Shown here piece by piece: positions 18,334-27,030 of a DNA stretch of 64,000 bases. The notes below the pieces were generated by a model. That model did no database searches, was not told where the DNA came from, and worked only from the letters and a program-made list of their open reading frames with translations. Within the stretch, counting starts at the first letter, position 1. Each line of letters opens with the position of its first letter. The stretch is from Lewinellaceae bacterium (lineage in GTDB: Bacteria > Bacteroidota > Bacteroidia > Chitinophagales > Saprospiraceae). The position numbers and the translations under genes were made by a program. The DNA lies in assembly GCA_016716135.1 (NCBI GenBank), contig JADJWX010000002.1, positions 620,001-684,000 of the forward strand, given 5' to 3'.

Positions 18334-20691
18334 CTACCGGTATTTCGAACCGTCGATGAACCAGACAAAACTCAAATTGGCCCTGGTTCTCGGGTCAAAG
18401 GTGGACGACAGACTCGGAACGAGTAAAAACGGATCGTGCTGGACATAGTCCAATGTAAGCCGCACCTGGCTGATCGACGAAAAAACATAGCTGCCACCCA
18501 ACTGCACCACCGGCGACCAGTCCCGGTGTTCTTTCGCCAGGTTTGCATTGGCCGGCACCAGCGTGCCGCCATCCAACAACTCAACCGCCCGTTGGCGTAG
18601 TTTGCTGATTTCACTAACACCGGCACTAAACGCCAGTTGCAGGCGGTCGGCGGGGTACCAGTGCACCCCAAGTTCGGCCCGCGTATTCATCTGATCCGAT
18701 TGTTCAAAAACCCAACGCCCGCCCTGCGTGGACAGCACTTTCAGGGTTTGGAAATGTATCTCGTTTTGCAAACGCAAATTCAATTGAAGTTTCCGGCCAA
18801 GAACCCACCCGGGCTGCAAGGTGATATCCAGTTTTGGGAATTCACCTTGTACGCCGCTGCTGCCGTACACCTGGGCGCCGAGTTGCAACCGTTTCCGGTT
18901 GTCGGTTTGAAAACCAAACCCGCCGCCGATTTCCGGCGAAATTTTCTGAAAAATCTCCACACCGGTTTGCGCATAACGGATTTTCCGCCAATAGGGAACA
19001 ACGTTCAGGGTGAACGAATAGGACCGGAAATGCCGGTCGAGCGCGAGGACGTAGCCATTGATCCGGTAGCTGCGTTGCTCGATCGAGTGATCTTGCGAGT
19101 ACACAAACATCCCGGCGCTGCCTTGCAGATTCAGGAAGGGGCCTCGGGGTGTGAAATCCCGGTAATGCACATAGGCGCTTGAAACGACAAATCGATTGCC
19201 TGAATATGGGATGTTTTCCTGAATGATGGGCCGGTCATCCTCCTGGTGACTCAGGCTCCAGCCCCAGCGTCGGTTGATCCGGGCAATGGAAAGGTTCCAG
19301 TTGTAATTCAGACTTTTCTGAACGCCCCAATGCCGGTAAGGGAACGCCGTGCGCCCGGCTACCTCCAGGCTGTTCGACCGGTCGCGCAGGCGAAATTTAA
19401 GTTCGGGCCGGACATCGGTTGCATCCTGGCCTGCAAACAACGCAGCATTCGACAGCTGCACGTAACTGTTGTTGGGCAGCAAATACTGCGAAGTGACAAA
19501 CAGATAATCGGAAACAGATTGCAGGGTTTCCGTCTTCAGTTCAGGCGTTCCGAGTTCGTTAATTTTAACTTTTGTAGGTCCGATCAAGGCATTATAAACG
19601 CCAAAACGCCAGTTGCCCCGGGTGCGGGTGCTGAGCTTTGAGGCCTGAAGCACTTTCCCGTCGATGCTTTGGACAAAGAACTGGCCTGTTTCCAAGGGCC
19701 AGCGCCAAAGGAAACTTGTGGCATGTAGTGACGGATAATAATTCACATTGGAATAATTGTTAAACAAGTTGCCTTCCTCGGCTAAAAACTGGCGCGGTTC
19801 GGGTAATGGAAACGGCCTGATTTTTTCAATTGGCGTATTGCAACAGGCCCAAAGGTTTTTATAAAAGGTCTGTGGAGGAAGCAGGGTGACGTCCAGCGTA
19901 GTGCTCGAATTCAGCCCGACCTTGCCATCAATGCCGATCGTCTGGTAGGCATACGTAAAATCGAACGGACTGGTTTGGGCATCAACAGTTTGCTCGGAAT
20001 GCAGTGCCAGCGAAGCCCGGCGGAGTTGGTGGATATCCCGGATTCCGGTCAGCGTGCCGAATTGCAGCACCTGGTCTTGCACCAGCGGATTTTGAGGGCT
20101 CCAGGTCGACATCTCGCCGGTACTGCGGTCAAAGCGGGTGATTTGTGCGCCCCAGGTATGTTCGGCTTTGGGTGGAAAACGCAGGGCCGTGAATGGGATG
20201 CGCATTTCAACCGTCCAGCCCCCGGCAAACTGCCGGACGGCGCTTTTCCAGATGGCGTCCCAGGTGGCGCCTGCTTGCCTGTCGTCGAGCTGAACACCGG
20301 CGGCGGTCACGGTAAAATTGAAGGCCAGTTGATCGTCGTTCCAGGTGTCGAGGCTGACCTTGAGCCAGTCGCCGGTAGCATTGCCGTCGCGGATGCCGGC
20401 GTCGCGGCGGATGCCGCCATCATCGGGGTCGAAGCAGCGGGCGGCGAAGTAGAGGTCGGTTTGCGTATAAAAAATGCGGCATTCGGTTTGGCAGTGCGGG
20501 CTGGTTCCAAAAACCGGGTAGGCGGTGGTAAACTCCGCCAACGGAGCCAGTTGTTGCCAGCAGCTGTCGGTCAGGTCGCCGTCTATTTCGGGGTGCAAAT
20601 TCAGAAAGGGGAGTTCAAGGCTTTTTGGTTGTTGAGCAAACAGGGTGGCCGTCGTAAGGAACAGGGCGGCAATCAGGTAAGATTTCTTCAT
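18334..20691 (-). CDS. DUF5916 outer-membrane protein with CBM9-like N-terminal domain
   Basis: 785 residues with a Sec signal peptide (MKKSYLIAALFLTTATLFA). Residues about 25-220 form a carbohydrate-binding-module-9-like sandwich (PEIDGDLTDSCWQQL, TDLYFAARCFDPDD, TVEMRIPFTALRF). The rest is the DUF5916 region, rich in alternating aromatic strands and arginine-rich turns, consistent with an outer-membrane beta-barrel, ending in the aromatic strand NLSFVWFIDGSKYR. Such proteins are widespread in Bacteroidota and often sit near hydrolases; substrate is unknown. The N-terminal start LELPFLNLHPEIDG is typical of the family. It is transcribed alone. Confidence 0.8.
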   Translation of the reverse strand: MKKSYLIAALFLTTATLFAQQPKSLELPFLNLHPEIDGDLTDSCWQQLAPLAEFTTAYPVFGTSPHCQTECRIFYTQTDLYFAARCFDPDDGGIRRDAGIRDGNATGDWLKVSLDTWNDDQLAFNFTVTAAGVQLDDRQAGATWDAIWKSAVRQFAGGWTVEMRIPFTALRFPPKAEHTWGAQITRFDRSTGEMSTWSPQNPLVQDQVLQFGTLTGIRDIHQLRRASLALHSEQTVDAQTSPFDFTYAYQTIGIDGKVGLNSSTTLDVTLLPPQTFYKNLWACCNTPIEKIRPFPLPEPRQFLAEEGNLFNNYSNVNYYPSLHATSFLWRWPLETGQFFVQSIDGKVLQASKLSTRTRGNWRFGVYNALIGPTKVKINELGTPELKTETLQSVSDYLFVTSQYLLPNNSYVQLSNAALFAGQDATDVRPELKFRLRDRSNSLEVAGRTAFPYRHWGVQKSLNYNWNLSIARINRRWGWSLSHQEDDRPIIQENIPYSGNRFVVSSAYVHYRDFTPRGPFLNLQGSAGMFVYSQDHSIEQRSYRINGYVLALDRHFRSYSFTLNVVPYWRKIRYAQTGVEIFQKISPEIGGGFGFQTDNRKRLQLGAQVYGSSGVQGEFPKLDITLQPGWVLGRKLQLNLRLQNEIHFQTLKVLSTQGGRWVFEQSDQMNTRAELGVHWYPADRLQLAFSAGVSEISKLRQRAVELLDGGTLVPANANLAKEHRDWSPVVQLGGSYVFSSISQVRLTLDYVQHDPFLLVPSLSSTFDPRTRANLSFVWFIDGSKYR

Positions 20692-20837
20692 AGGTTCGGG
20701 TGTTAAATTGGAAGGTCTAAATTAAACGCCCTGCCGGGAAAAAATGCTGTTTTGCAGAAAAAACATGAGTCGTCCCCAATTTTGGGTGATGCCAGTTTTG
20801 ATTTAGCTCGATGATAAATATGCGACGCAATCGGCCT

Positions 20838-20971
20838 TATTCAAATCCCGATTTTGCGCAATCGGAGGCGGTTTTTAGCAAAACCATGTTTGAGTCCCGA
20901 TGAGGAACGAATCGGGGCGAGTTTGGTTTTGCACCGCCGTAGATTTCGGGCAAAATCGTTGGATTTGAATA
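20838..20971. repeat. Imperfect palindromic element
   Basis: In the 430-base gene-free spacer 20692-21124, a long imperfect palindrome runs from TATTCAAATCC (20838) to its complement GGATTTGAATA (ends 20971). Inner pairs include AGCAAAACCA with TGGTTTTGC and TCCCGAT with ATCGGGGC. No gene or promoter is recognised here. Confidence 0.6.
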
Positions 20972-21064
20972 CAGCCTTGATTTTTTTGGTTCTTTTTGCA
21001 TCAAGGCAAAAAGAACACAATGTGCTGGTTTGTAGGATATTAAAATATTTTTTTGTAATAAAAA

Positions 21065-21098
21065 ATCCCGAATTTTTCTATTTTGAAAAATTCGGGAT
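21065..21098 (-). terminator. Rho-independent terminator of the small lipoprotein gene
   Basis: Perfect 14-bp arms (ATCCCGAATTTTTC at 21065-21078 and its complement at 21085-21098), 27 bases past the stop of the minus-strand gene, followed on that strand by a T-rich tract. The stem sequence recurs at the ends of the palindrome at 54607-54843. Confidence 0.7.
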
Positions 21099-21124
21099 GG
21101 TTCAGGTTTGCACTCCGCACGCGT

Positions 21125-21529
21125 TTACATCGGGTGCGCGTGCAAATTCACCACCTTGGAAGTAAGCGCGCCATCGTGGTCGAGCTGCGCCCAGATTTCC
21201 AGTTCCAGGTTGGTGTGCTCGGTGACGTTGTTGGTCCAGGTTTCATCGATGGAGAGCACCAGGGCGTGGTCGTGCGCATCGGCGCTGAACAGTACGGTGC
21301 CGTCGGCTTTTTTACGCAGTTCCAGTTTCCAGCCGTGCAACGACTCCTTGCCGGTCAGCGTGGCCTTTATGGCCAGGGTAGCGCCGGGCATTACCATTTG
21401 CCCTTCCGTGGGCGAACTGATTTCAATCGTGGCTTCATTCGCGGGGTCTTCGTCTTTGTTGCAGGCGTTCAGCGAAACCAGGCCGGCGATTGCAAGAATG
21501 GGGAGCAAAAAAAAGAGGTATTTTTTCAT
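21125..21529 (-). CDS. Small lipoprotein with Ig-like/DUF4625-type fold
   Basis: 134 residues from MKKYLFFLLPILAIAGLVSL with lipobox LNAC. The mature part reads ATIEISSPTEGQMVMPGATL then TGWK-like strands and ends in NLHAHPM; an early SPTEG and several histidines near the end (DAHDHALVL, VNLHAHPM) are notable and could bind a metal. The frame is open a further 82 codons upstream, but the lipoprotein start fixes the true N-terminus. The next gene on the same strand (21657-22043) lies 128 bases upstream. Confidence 0.75.
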   Translation of the reverse strand: MKKYLFFLLPILAIAGLVSLNACNKDEDPANEATIEISSPTEGQMVMPGATLAIKATLTGKESLHGWKLELRKKADGTVLFSADAHDHALVLSIDETWTNNVTEHTNLELEIWAQLDHDGALTSKVVNLHAHPM

Positions 21530-21656
21530 GATGTGTTTTTTTTGAAAAATGGTCATTTGCCGCGGCATTTTCTTTGCCGGGGACAGTTGACCTAAACTTA
21601 AAACAGAGAAAATCAAATTCTTCCTGGGGCTTCGGGCCGTAAGACAAATGAATGGT

Positions 21657-22043
21657 TCATCCAGGCGGTTTGAAAATTTGCCGGAAAACCATTTGATCGC
21701 GCGGCAACGCCATGCCAAACACTGCGCAATGCAGCTGCCGCGTGTGTTCAAGCCGGATAAGTGGCGCACTGCCATCCGGGAGGAGGAAAGCGGCCGTTTC
21801 GGCTTTTTCCCAAAGTTTTACCGGGAGTACCGGTCCGTCGTTTTGGGCAGGGTTGTCAATTATTTTGAGTTGCTTTGCCAGGTAACATTTGCCGTTACAC
21901 CGTTTTTCCGGGTTGTTCCGGTTGATGCATTCCCTGGCAATGATCTCGGCTTTATTCCACATATACCAGCCCAGCACACCGGTTTTGATCAAAACCGGTG
22001 TGCTGATGAGAAATAGCAACCCCAGGACAAAAAAGCGAGTCAT
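21657..22043 (-). CDS. Small conserved membrane or secreted protein with CNGKCYL motif
   Basis: 128 residues, with an N-terminal hydrophobic segment (MTRFFVLGLLFLISTPVLIK) that may be a signal anchor. The following ECINRNNPEKRCNGKCYLAK motif has three cysteines and is recognisable in short uncharacterised Bacteroidota proteins, often near metal-related lipoproteins. The C-terminal half is not conserved to my eye. It precedes the histidine-containing lipoprotein on the same strand, so they may function together, possibly in metal handling; this is inference only. Confidence 0.65.
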   Translation of the reverse strand: MTRFFVLGLLFLISTPVLIKTGVLGWYMWNKAEIIARECINRNNPEKRCNGKCYLAKQLKIIDNPAQNDGPVLPVKLWEKAETAAFLLPDGSAPLIRLEHTRQLHCAVFGMALPRDQMVFRQIFKPPG

Positions 22044-22088
22044 GCTGGCGCAAAGGTGAATACTTTACCAAATGAGTGTATCCGATTT

Positions 22089-22673
22089 ATGTCATTTGTA
22101 TTGCTAATCTTTATCAAAAACCCGCGTTTGGGGCAGGTGAAAACGCGGCTGGCGCGCACCGTTGGCGATGCTGAAGCACTGCGGATATATCATCTTTTAC
22201 TGGAAAAAACACGGCAGGCTGCGCTGGAGGTTAAGGTCGGCCGCTGGTTGTTTTATTCGGATTTTTCGGAAACCGGCGATGCCTGGCCGGAAGCGGAATT
22301 TACCAAATTCGTTCAACAGGGCGACGATCTCGGGATACGTATGCAAGGGGCTTTTCACCAAGCCTTCGACGCCGGTGCATCCCGGGTGGTGATCATTGGC
22401 AGCGACTGCCCGGAGATCAGTGGAAATTTGCTTGAACAGGCTTTTGCGGCCCTGGAGCATACTGATTTTGTACTTGGGCCCAGTTTTGACGGCGGGTATT
22501 ACCTGCTGGGTATGCGGGCTTTTTCGCCCTGGGTATTCCAGGGGATTGTCTGGAGTACGGACTCGGTGTTCTCGGCTACGGTCAAAAAAATACAGGCAGC
22601 AGGAAAATCATTTTCCTTGCTGCCTGTATTGCGGGATGTGGACACGGCGGCCGATTGGGAGGCTGTCTCATAA
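22089..22673 (+). CDS. TIGR04282/DUF2064 family glycosyltransferase
   Basis: 194 residues from ATG 22089 (MSFVLLIFIKNPRLGQVKTR). The family, sometimes called arsenosugar-biosynthesis glycosyltransferases, has a GT-A nucleotide-sugar fold. Motifs: FIKNPRLGQVKTRLA at the nucleotide site, IGSDCPEISGNLLEQAF, FVLGPSFDGGYYLLG, and PVLRDVDTAADW near the end. The last five codons and the stop (EAVS*) are contributed by the palindromic repeat that begins at 22659, so the natural C-terminus may have been replaced. Upstream ATG 22056 is possible but adds unconserved residues. The acceptor is unknown. Confidence 0.85.
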   Translation: MSFVLLIFIKNPRLGQVKTRLARTVGDAEALRIYHLLLEKTRQAALEVKVGRWLFYSDFSETGDAWPEAEFTKFVQQGDDLGIRMQGAFHQAFDAGASRVVIIGSDCPEISGNLLEQAFAALEHTDFVLGPSFDGGYYLLGMRAFSPWVFQGIVWSTDSVFSATVKKIQAAGKSFSLLPVLRDVDTAADWEAVS

Positions 22674-22788
22674 GTTATTCTTTCAACACTAAGCGCACTA
22701 AAAACACTAAAATCACCCTATGAACTTAGTGAAAACTTAGTGGTGCTTAGTGATTTTAGTGGCAAAAACCACTTTATGAGACAACCTC
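22659..22788. repeat. MITE-like palindromic element, family A, copy 2
   Basis: Nearly identical to 3146-3283 over about 130 bases. It fills the whole spacer between two convergent genes: its first bases encode the final codons and TAA of the glycosyltransferase, and its last base is the first base of the ABC permease's TAG stop (22788-22790). With inverted ends GAGGCTGTCTCATAAG and CTTTATGAGACAACCTC it may also end both transcripts. Confidence 0.85.
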
Positions 22789-24104
22789 TAATAAAACAAC
22801 CACTTCCCAATTTCCTTGAACGACACTTTTTTCCCGTACAGTAAAATGCCTACCCGGTAGATCCGGCCGGCCATCCAAACGAAGAAAAAGGCGGCGCCGA
22901 TGGTCAGCACCAGCGACAAGATAATTTGCCACATTGGCGGACTGAAGGCCATTCGGAAGGGCATGACAATGGGCGAAAACAGCGGAAACATCGACGCGAA
23001 CACCATGAGCCCGCTGTCGGGGTTTCGGATGCCTACAAAAGCCACGATGTAAAACGCCAGGATGATCGGAATGGTCACCGGAAGCACCAGCGCCTGGCCC
23101 TCGCCGTAGTCGTCGCCCATGGCCGAGCCGATTGCCGCGAACATGGAGGAGTAGATGAAATAGCCGCCCAGGAAAAAGATGACGAAGGAGCCGACCAGCA
23201 GCGTCCAGTTTTGCTTACCCAGTTCGGAAAATACGCGGAAGGCTTCCCCCTGGGCCATTTCCGGATCGATCTGCGGTTGGCCGGCGGTTACCGGCGGTTG
23301 CATGGCTTGCGGGTCAACGTCGACCAGCAGGGGTACCACAAACATCACCGCGCCGCTGAGTACGATCCAGGCCACTACCTGCGTGAGGCCCACCGCCCCG
23401 GCCCCGATAATTTTGCCCAGCATGAGCTGGAAGGGTCGAACGCTCGACATCATCACTTCCACAATACGGTTGGTCTTTTCCTCCATAACCGACCGCATGA
23501 CCATTTGTCCGTACATCATCACCATAAAAAACATGATGAAGGCCATGATGCCGCCGATCACCAGGCCGACGCCAATGGTGTATTTGCTCTCATCTTCGCC
23601 TTTTTCGGTAATTTTTTCCGGGTCAATGGACACATCCGTATCGAGGTATTCCAGGCTGGCCCGGTCGAGGTGCAGGGAGTCGATTTTGAACTCGCGTACT
23701 TTTTTAGCAACCCGCCGCTCAATGAACTCGCGCTTTTCAGGCGCCATTTTTTTATCGGAATAATAAAAGATCGTCAGGTCATTTTGCTTGAGACTGGCGA
23801 GCTGCGGAATGCGCAGCACACCATCATATTGACCTTCGACAACGGCTTCTTTCAGTTGCTCCAGCGTGCGCCCGCCCGAGGGGATATACCGCACACCTTT
23901 TTCGTCGGGGATAATGCCTACTACGCCGGCTTCATCCTGCACGACAACATTGATCTCGCCGCCGCTTTCGTACTTCGTCAGCCCGACGATCACCAGAAAA
24001 TACACCAGCAGGCCAACCGGCGCGAGCAGGGTGCCGATGATGAACGATTTTTTGCGCACCCGGGTCAGGTATTCGCGCTGTATGATGAGTTTTAATTTGC
24101 TCAT
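22788..24104 (-). CDS. ABC-2 type transporter permease (NatB-like)
   Basis: 438 residues. An N-terminal helix (KKSFIIGTLLAPVGLLVYFL) is followed by a large extracytoplasmic domain (about residues 45-180, with a coiled MAPEKREFIERRVAKKVREF region) and a cluster of five or six membrane helices from about residue 180 (LVIGGIMAFIMFFMVMMY, IVLSGAVMFVVPLLV, FVIFFLGGYFIYSSMFAAIG). EEKTNRIVEVMMSSV is the typical cytoplasmic loop of NatB/YhaP-type permeases, which work with a DUF4162-type ATPase. That ATPase is the next upstream gene (24215-25114). The transported substrate is unknown; the original sodium export assignment for NatAB cannot be assumed. Confidence 0.85.
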   Translation of the reverse strand: MSKLKLIIQREYLTRVRKKSFIIGTLLAPVGLLVYFLVIVGLTKYESGGEINVVVQDEAGVVGIIPDEKGVRYIPSGGRTLEQLKEAVVEGQYDGVLRIPQLASLKQNDLTIFYYSDKKMAPEKREFIERRVAKKVREFKIDSLHLDRASLEYLDTDVSIDPEKITEKGEDESKYTIGVGLVIGGIMAFIMFFMVMMYGQMVMRSVMEEKTNRIVEVMMSSVRPFQLMLGKIIGAGAVGLTQVVAWIVLSGAVMFVVPLLVDVDPQAMQPPVTAGQPQIDPEMAQGEAFRVFSELGKQNWTLLVGSFVIFFLGGYFIYSSMFAAIGSAMGDDYGEGQALVLPVTIPIILAFYIVAFVGIRNPDSGLMVFASMFPLFSPIVMPFRMAFSPPMWQIILSLVLTIGAAFFFVWMAGRIYRVGILLYGKKVSFKEIGKWLFY

Positions 24105-24122
24105 GATTCAGATTAGATTTTG

Positions 24123-24213
24123 AGGTTTCTGGTTTCCGGTTAGAAGGTTTCTGGTTGTTCACCATTCCGCAATGGTATTAACCAGAAACCTTCTAACCGG
24201 AAACCAGAAACCT
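24123..24213. repeat. Palindromic element, family C, copy 1
   Basis: Perfect 34-bp inverted arms (24123-24156 and 24180-24213) built from AGGTTTCTGGTTTCCGGTTA-type repeats, around a 23-base spacer that itself contains CCATT ... AATGG. It lies between the two genes of the ABC transporter. A related copy is at 29480-29566. Confidence 0.85.
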
Positions 24214-24214
24214 T

Positions 24215-25114
24215 TTAGTTTTGAGTTTCTTCGACGCGGCGGATGAAGATTTCGTTGAAGGTGGGCAGGATTTCCTGAAAACGGGTCACGTGTATGTTTT
24301 GCTGAACGAGGTAGCGCAACAAGTCGCCGCTTTGGTTTTCATGTTCCAGTTGAACGGTGATATATCCGTTGGATGCGGGTATCACCTGGAATTTCTCACC
24401 AAAATCGGCCGGCAGTGCATCCGGTGTTTCAATCCGGTAGAGGTTTTGTTTGAATTCGTTTTTGATCGTGTTCACCTCACCAAAAAGGACATTTTTACCC
24501 CGGTTGATCAGCACGATGTGTTCGCACATTTCCTCCACCTGTTCCATGCGGTGGGTGCTGAAAATGATGCTGATGCCGGCTTCGTTGAGTGCCCGTATTT
24601 CGTCTTTGATCAACGTAGTGTTGATGGGGTCGAGGCCGCTGAACGGTTCGTCGAGGATCAGGAGTTTGGGCTTGTGCACTACCGTGGTGATAAACTGGAT
24701 TTTCTGTTGCATCCCTTTCGACAACTCTTCCACTTTTTTGTTCCACCAGTCGGTAATTTCAAATTTTTCAAACCAGGTGTTGATCTCCTTGCGGGCATTT
24801 TTTTCCGATAGTCCTTTGAGTTGTGCCAGGTACATCAGGTGCTCGCCGACCTTCATTTTTTTGTACAAACCGCGCTCCTCGGGCATGTAGCCGATTTGTT
24901 CGGGGGTGCGGTCGTTTAGTTTTTCACCATCCAGCCGTATTTCCCCTTCATCGGGGCCGGTGATGGTGGTGATCATCCGGATCAGGGAAGTTTTTCCCGC
25001 GCCGTTGGGGCCCAACAAACCGAATACACTGCCCTTGGGCACGTCAAACGTTACATTGTCTACAGCGGTATGTTTGTCATACCGCTTGGTTACATTTTGA
25101 ATGGAAAGTATCAT
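24215..25114 (-). CDS. ABC transporter ATP-binding protein
   Basis: 299 residues. Couples ATP hydrolysis to transport by the adjacent permease. Walker A GPNGAGKTS (about 35-43), signature ELSKGMQQK, Walker B LLILDEPFSGLD, switch histidine STHRMEQ. The C-terminal segment (about 215-299, RIETPDALPADFGEKFQV) matches the DUF4162 tail of NatA-type subunits. It comes first in the two-gene operon; a palindrome separates it from the permease and could set the ratio of the two transcripts. Confidence 0.9.
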   Translation of the reverse strand: MILSIQNVTKRYDKHTAVDNVTFDVPKGSVFGLLGPNGAGKTSLIRMITTITGPDEGEIRLDGEKLNDRTPEQIGYMPEERGLYKKMKVGEHLMYLAQLKGLSEKNARKEINTWFEKFEITDWWNKKVEELSKGMQQKIQFITTVVHKPKLLILDEPFSGLDPINTTLIKDEIRALNEAGISIIFSTHRMEQVEEMCEHIVLINRGKNVLFGEVNTIKNEFKQNLYRIETPDALPADFGEKFQVIPASNGYITVQLEHENQSGDLLRYLVQQNIHVTRFQEILPTFNEIFIRRVEETQN

Positions 25115-25314
25115 AAGCGAAGGCTCTTTTCGTTAACCGGCCGGCAATTTCGGAAGCTTTGCCCGGTAAATGCAGCGTTTATCGGCGAAAGCCCGGAAAA
25201 ACTATTTTTCTTTGAGGAAAAATTCGGTAAACGATTGGATTTGGCGCCTGGGGACCGTCTGGCAACCTGCCAGATTCTACTCTCGAAATGGAGCGCATTT
25301 ACAGCCACACGATT

Positions 25315-26754
25315 ATGTTGACCATTCACAATTATATCAACGGCCTCAACCACCCGCCCGCCACGGGCGAGTACATCGACAATGTAAACCCGGCCACCGG
25401 CGAGGTGTACGGGAAAATTCCCGATTCGGGGCAAACGGATGTGAACCTCGCCGTGGAGGCCGCGCAGGCTGCTTTCCCGGCCTGGTCAGCTATGCCGCTC
25501 GAACAGCGCCACGACATCCTGCGCAACATCAGCGACGGCATTCTCGCCCGGCTGGATGTGCTGGCTGAGGCGGAAAGCCTGGATTCGGGCAAAACCATCG
25601 CGGCCGCCCGGTTGGTAGACATCCCGCGCGCGGCCCTGAATTTCAAGTTTTTCGCCACGGCACTGCTGCATTTCGCCTCTGAAAGTCACGCCATGCCGGG
25701 CGCCGTCAGTTATACCCTGCGCCAGCCGCTGGGTGTGGTGGGCGGTATTTCTCCCTGGAACCTGCCCTTGTATTTGTTTACCTGGAAAATTGCGCCGGCA
25801 CTGGCTGCGGGCAATTGCGTGGTGGGCAAACCTTCCGAGATTACGCCGCACACGGCCTTTTTGCTGGGTGAAATTTGTACCGAAGCCGGCCTGCCACCCG
25901 GCGTGTTCAATATTGTGCACGGGCTGGGCCCGCGGGCGGGCGAGGCTATCGTCCGGCACCCGGATGTGAAGGCAATTTCGTTCACCGGCAGTACCCGGGC
26001 CGGCGCCGAGATCGCCCGAATTGCGGCCCCCATGTTCAAAAAGCTATCGCTCGAACTGGGCGGCAAAAACCCCAACCTCATTTTCGCCGACTGCGACTAT
26101 GACCGGATGCTGGAAACCACCCTCGGATCGTCGTTCAACAACCAGGGACAAATTTGCCTCTGCGGTTCGCGGATTTACGTCGAGCGCTCGATCTATGCCC
26201 GGTTCAAAAAGGATTTTGTGGAAAACGTGCGCGCCATGCGCGTGGGCGACCCTGCCGACCCGAAAAGCCGGTTGGGCGCCGTGGTGTCGAAAATGCATTT
26301 TGAAAAAGTGCTGTCCTACATCGAACTGGCGAAACAGGAAGGCGGCTCGGTGCTGTGTGGCGGGCATGCCGTGCAACTTTCCGGCCGGCTGGCCGGTGGC
26401 TATTACATTGCCCCCACGGTTGTTGAGGGCTTGCCGCTGGAATGCCGGACAAATCAGGAGGAAATCTTCGGTCCGGTGGTAACCATTCAGCCCTTCGACT
26501 CCGACGATGAAGCCCTGGCTTTGGCCAATGGCGTGCCGTATGGCCTGAGCGCTACTTTGTGGACAAACAATTTGAAGCGGACGCAACGGTTTGCCCGGGA
26601 ATTGCAGGCGGGTATCCTGTGGGTCAACTGCTGGCTGCTGCGCGACCTGCGCACGCCGTTTGGCGGGGTAAAACAATCGGGCGTAGGCCGTGAGGGCGGC
26701 TGGGAGGCGATGCGTTTTTTTACAGAACTGAAGAATGTTACGGTGGCGGAGTGA
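25315..26754 (+). CDS. Aldehyde dehydrogenase, NAD-dependent (hydroxymuconic-semialdehyde type)
   Basis: 479 residues from ATG 25315 (MLTIHNYINGLNHPPATGEY); an ATG nine codons upstream is also open. Oxidises an aldehyde to the acid through a covalent cysteine thioester. Motifs: GVVGGISPWNLPLYLF, GKPSEITPHTAF, FTGSTRAGAEI (coenzyme loop), catalytic glutamate in LELGGKNPN, catalytic cysteine in NQGQICLCGSRIYV, and QEEIFGPVV, GGVKQSGVGREGG. It resembles 2-hydroxymuconic semialdehyde and betaine-aldehyde dehydrogenases, but no meta-cleavage genes are nearby. The last 44 codons (from 26624) are exactly duplicated at 27515. Confidence 0.9.
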   Translation: MLTIHNYINGLNHPPATGEYIDNVNPATGEVYGKIPDSGQTDVNLAVEAAQAAFPAWSAMPLEQRHDILRNISDGILARLDVLAEAESLDSGKTIAAARLVDIPRAALNFKFFATALLHFASESHAMPGAVSYTLRQPLGVVGGISPWNLPLYLFTWKIAPALAAGNCVVGKPSEITPHTAFLLGEICTEAGLPPGVFNIVHGLGPRAGEAIVRHPDVKAISFTGSTRAGAEIARIAAPMFKKLSLELGGKNPNLIFADCDYDRMLETTLGSSFNNQGQICLCGSRIYVERSIYARFKKDFVENVRAMRVGDPADPKSRLGAVVSKMHFEKVLSYIELAKQEGGSVLCGGHAVQLSGRLAGGYYIAPTVVEGLPLECRTNQEEIFGPVVTIQPFDSDDEALALANGVPYGLSATLWTNNLKRTQRFARELQAGILWVNCWLLRDLRTPFGGVKQSGVGREGGWEAMRFFTELKNVTVAE

Positions 26755-26762
26755 AGGGGAAT
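26624..26762 (+). repeat. 139-bp direct repeat, left copy (3' end of aldehyde dehydrogenase)
   Basis: Identical base for base to 27515-27653. It begins TCAACTGCTGGCTGCTGCGC, runs through the aldehyde dehydrogenase stop (26752-26754) and ends GAAGGGGAAT. Together the two copies bracket a 752-base insert carrying a UPF0175/DUF3368 pair. Confidence 0.95.
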
Positions 26763-26790
26763 TGCGTATTTTTGTTGAAATTCTGCAAGA

Positions 26791-27030
26791 ATGACAATCG
26801 AAATCGCTGATGATATCCTGGTGCCGGGAAAAATTTCCAAAGAAGATATTCGCCTTGGGATTGCGCTTTGGCTGTTTCAGGAAAAGAACATTGCCCTCGG
26901 AAAATGCGCGGAGTTAGCCGGCATGCATAAAATTCAGTTTCAAAAAGAATTGGCCAAGCGAAAAATACCGCTGCATTATGGCGAAGAAGACTTGCAACGT
27001 GATATTCAGGCAGCCCGACAAATACCATGA
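26791..27030 (+). CDS. UPF0175 family protein, probable antitoxin
   Basis: 79 residues. UPF0175 proteins are small ribbon-helix-helix or winged-helix-like proteins, usually paired with DUF3368. The sequence shows a DDILVPGKISKEDIRLGIAL start and the helix pair NIALGKCAELAGMHKIQFQKEL, like a DNA-binding helix-turn-helix; EEDLQRDIQAARQI ends it. The stop overlaps the start of the next gene (ATGA at 27027-27030), so the two are translationally coupled. The pair lies inside an AT-richer block bracketed by 139-bp direct repeats, a sign of recent gain. Confidence 0.85.
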   Translation: MTIEIADDILVPGKISKEDIRLGIALWLFQEKNIALGKCAELAGMHKIQFQKELAKRKIPLHYGEEDLQRDIQAARQIP

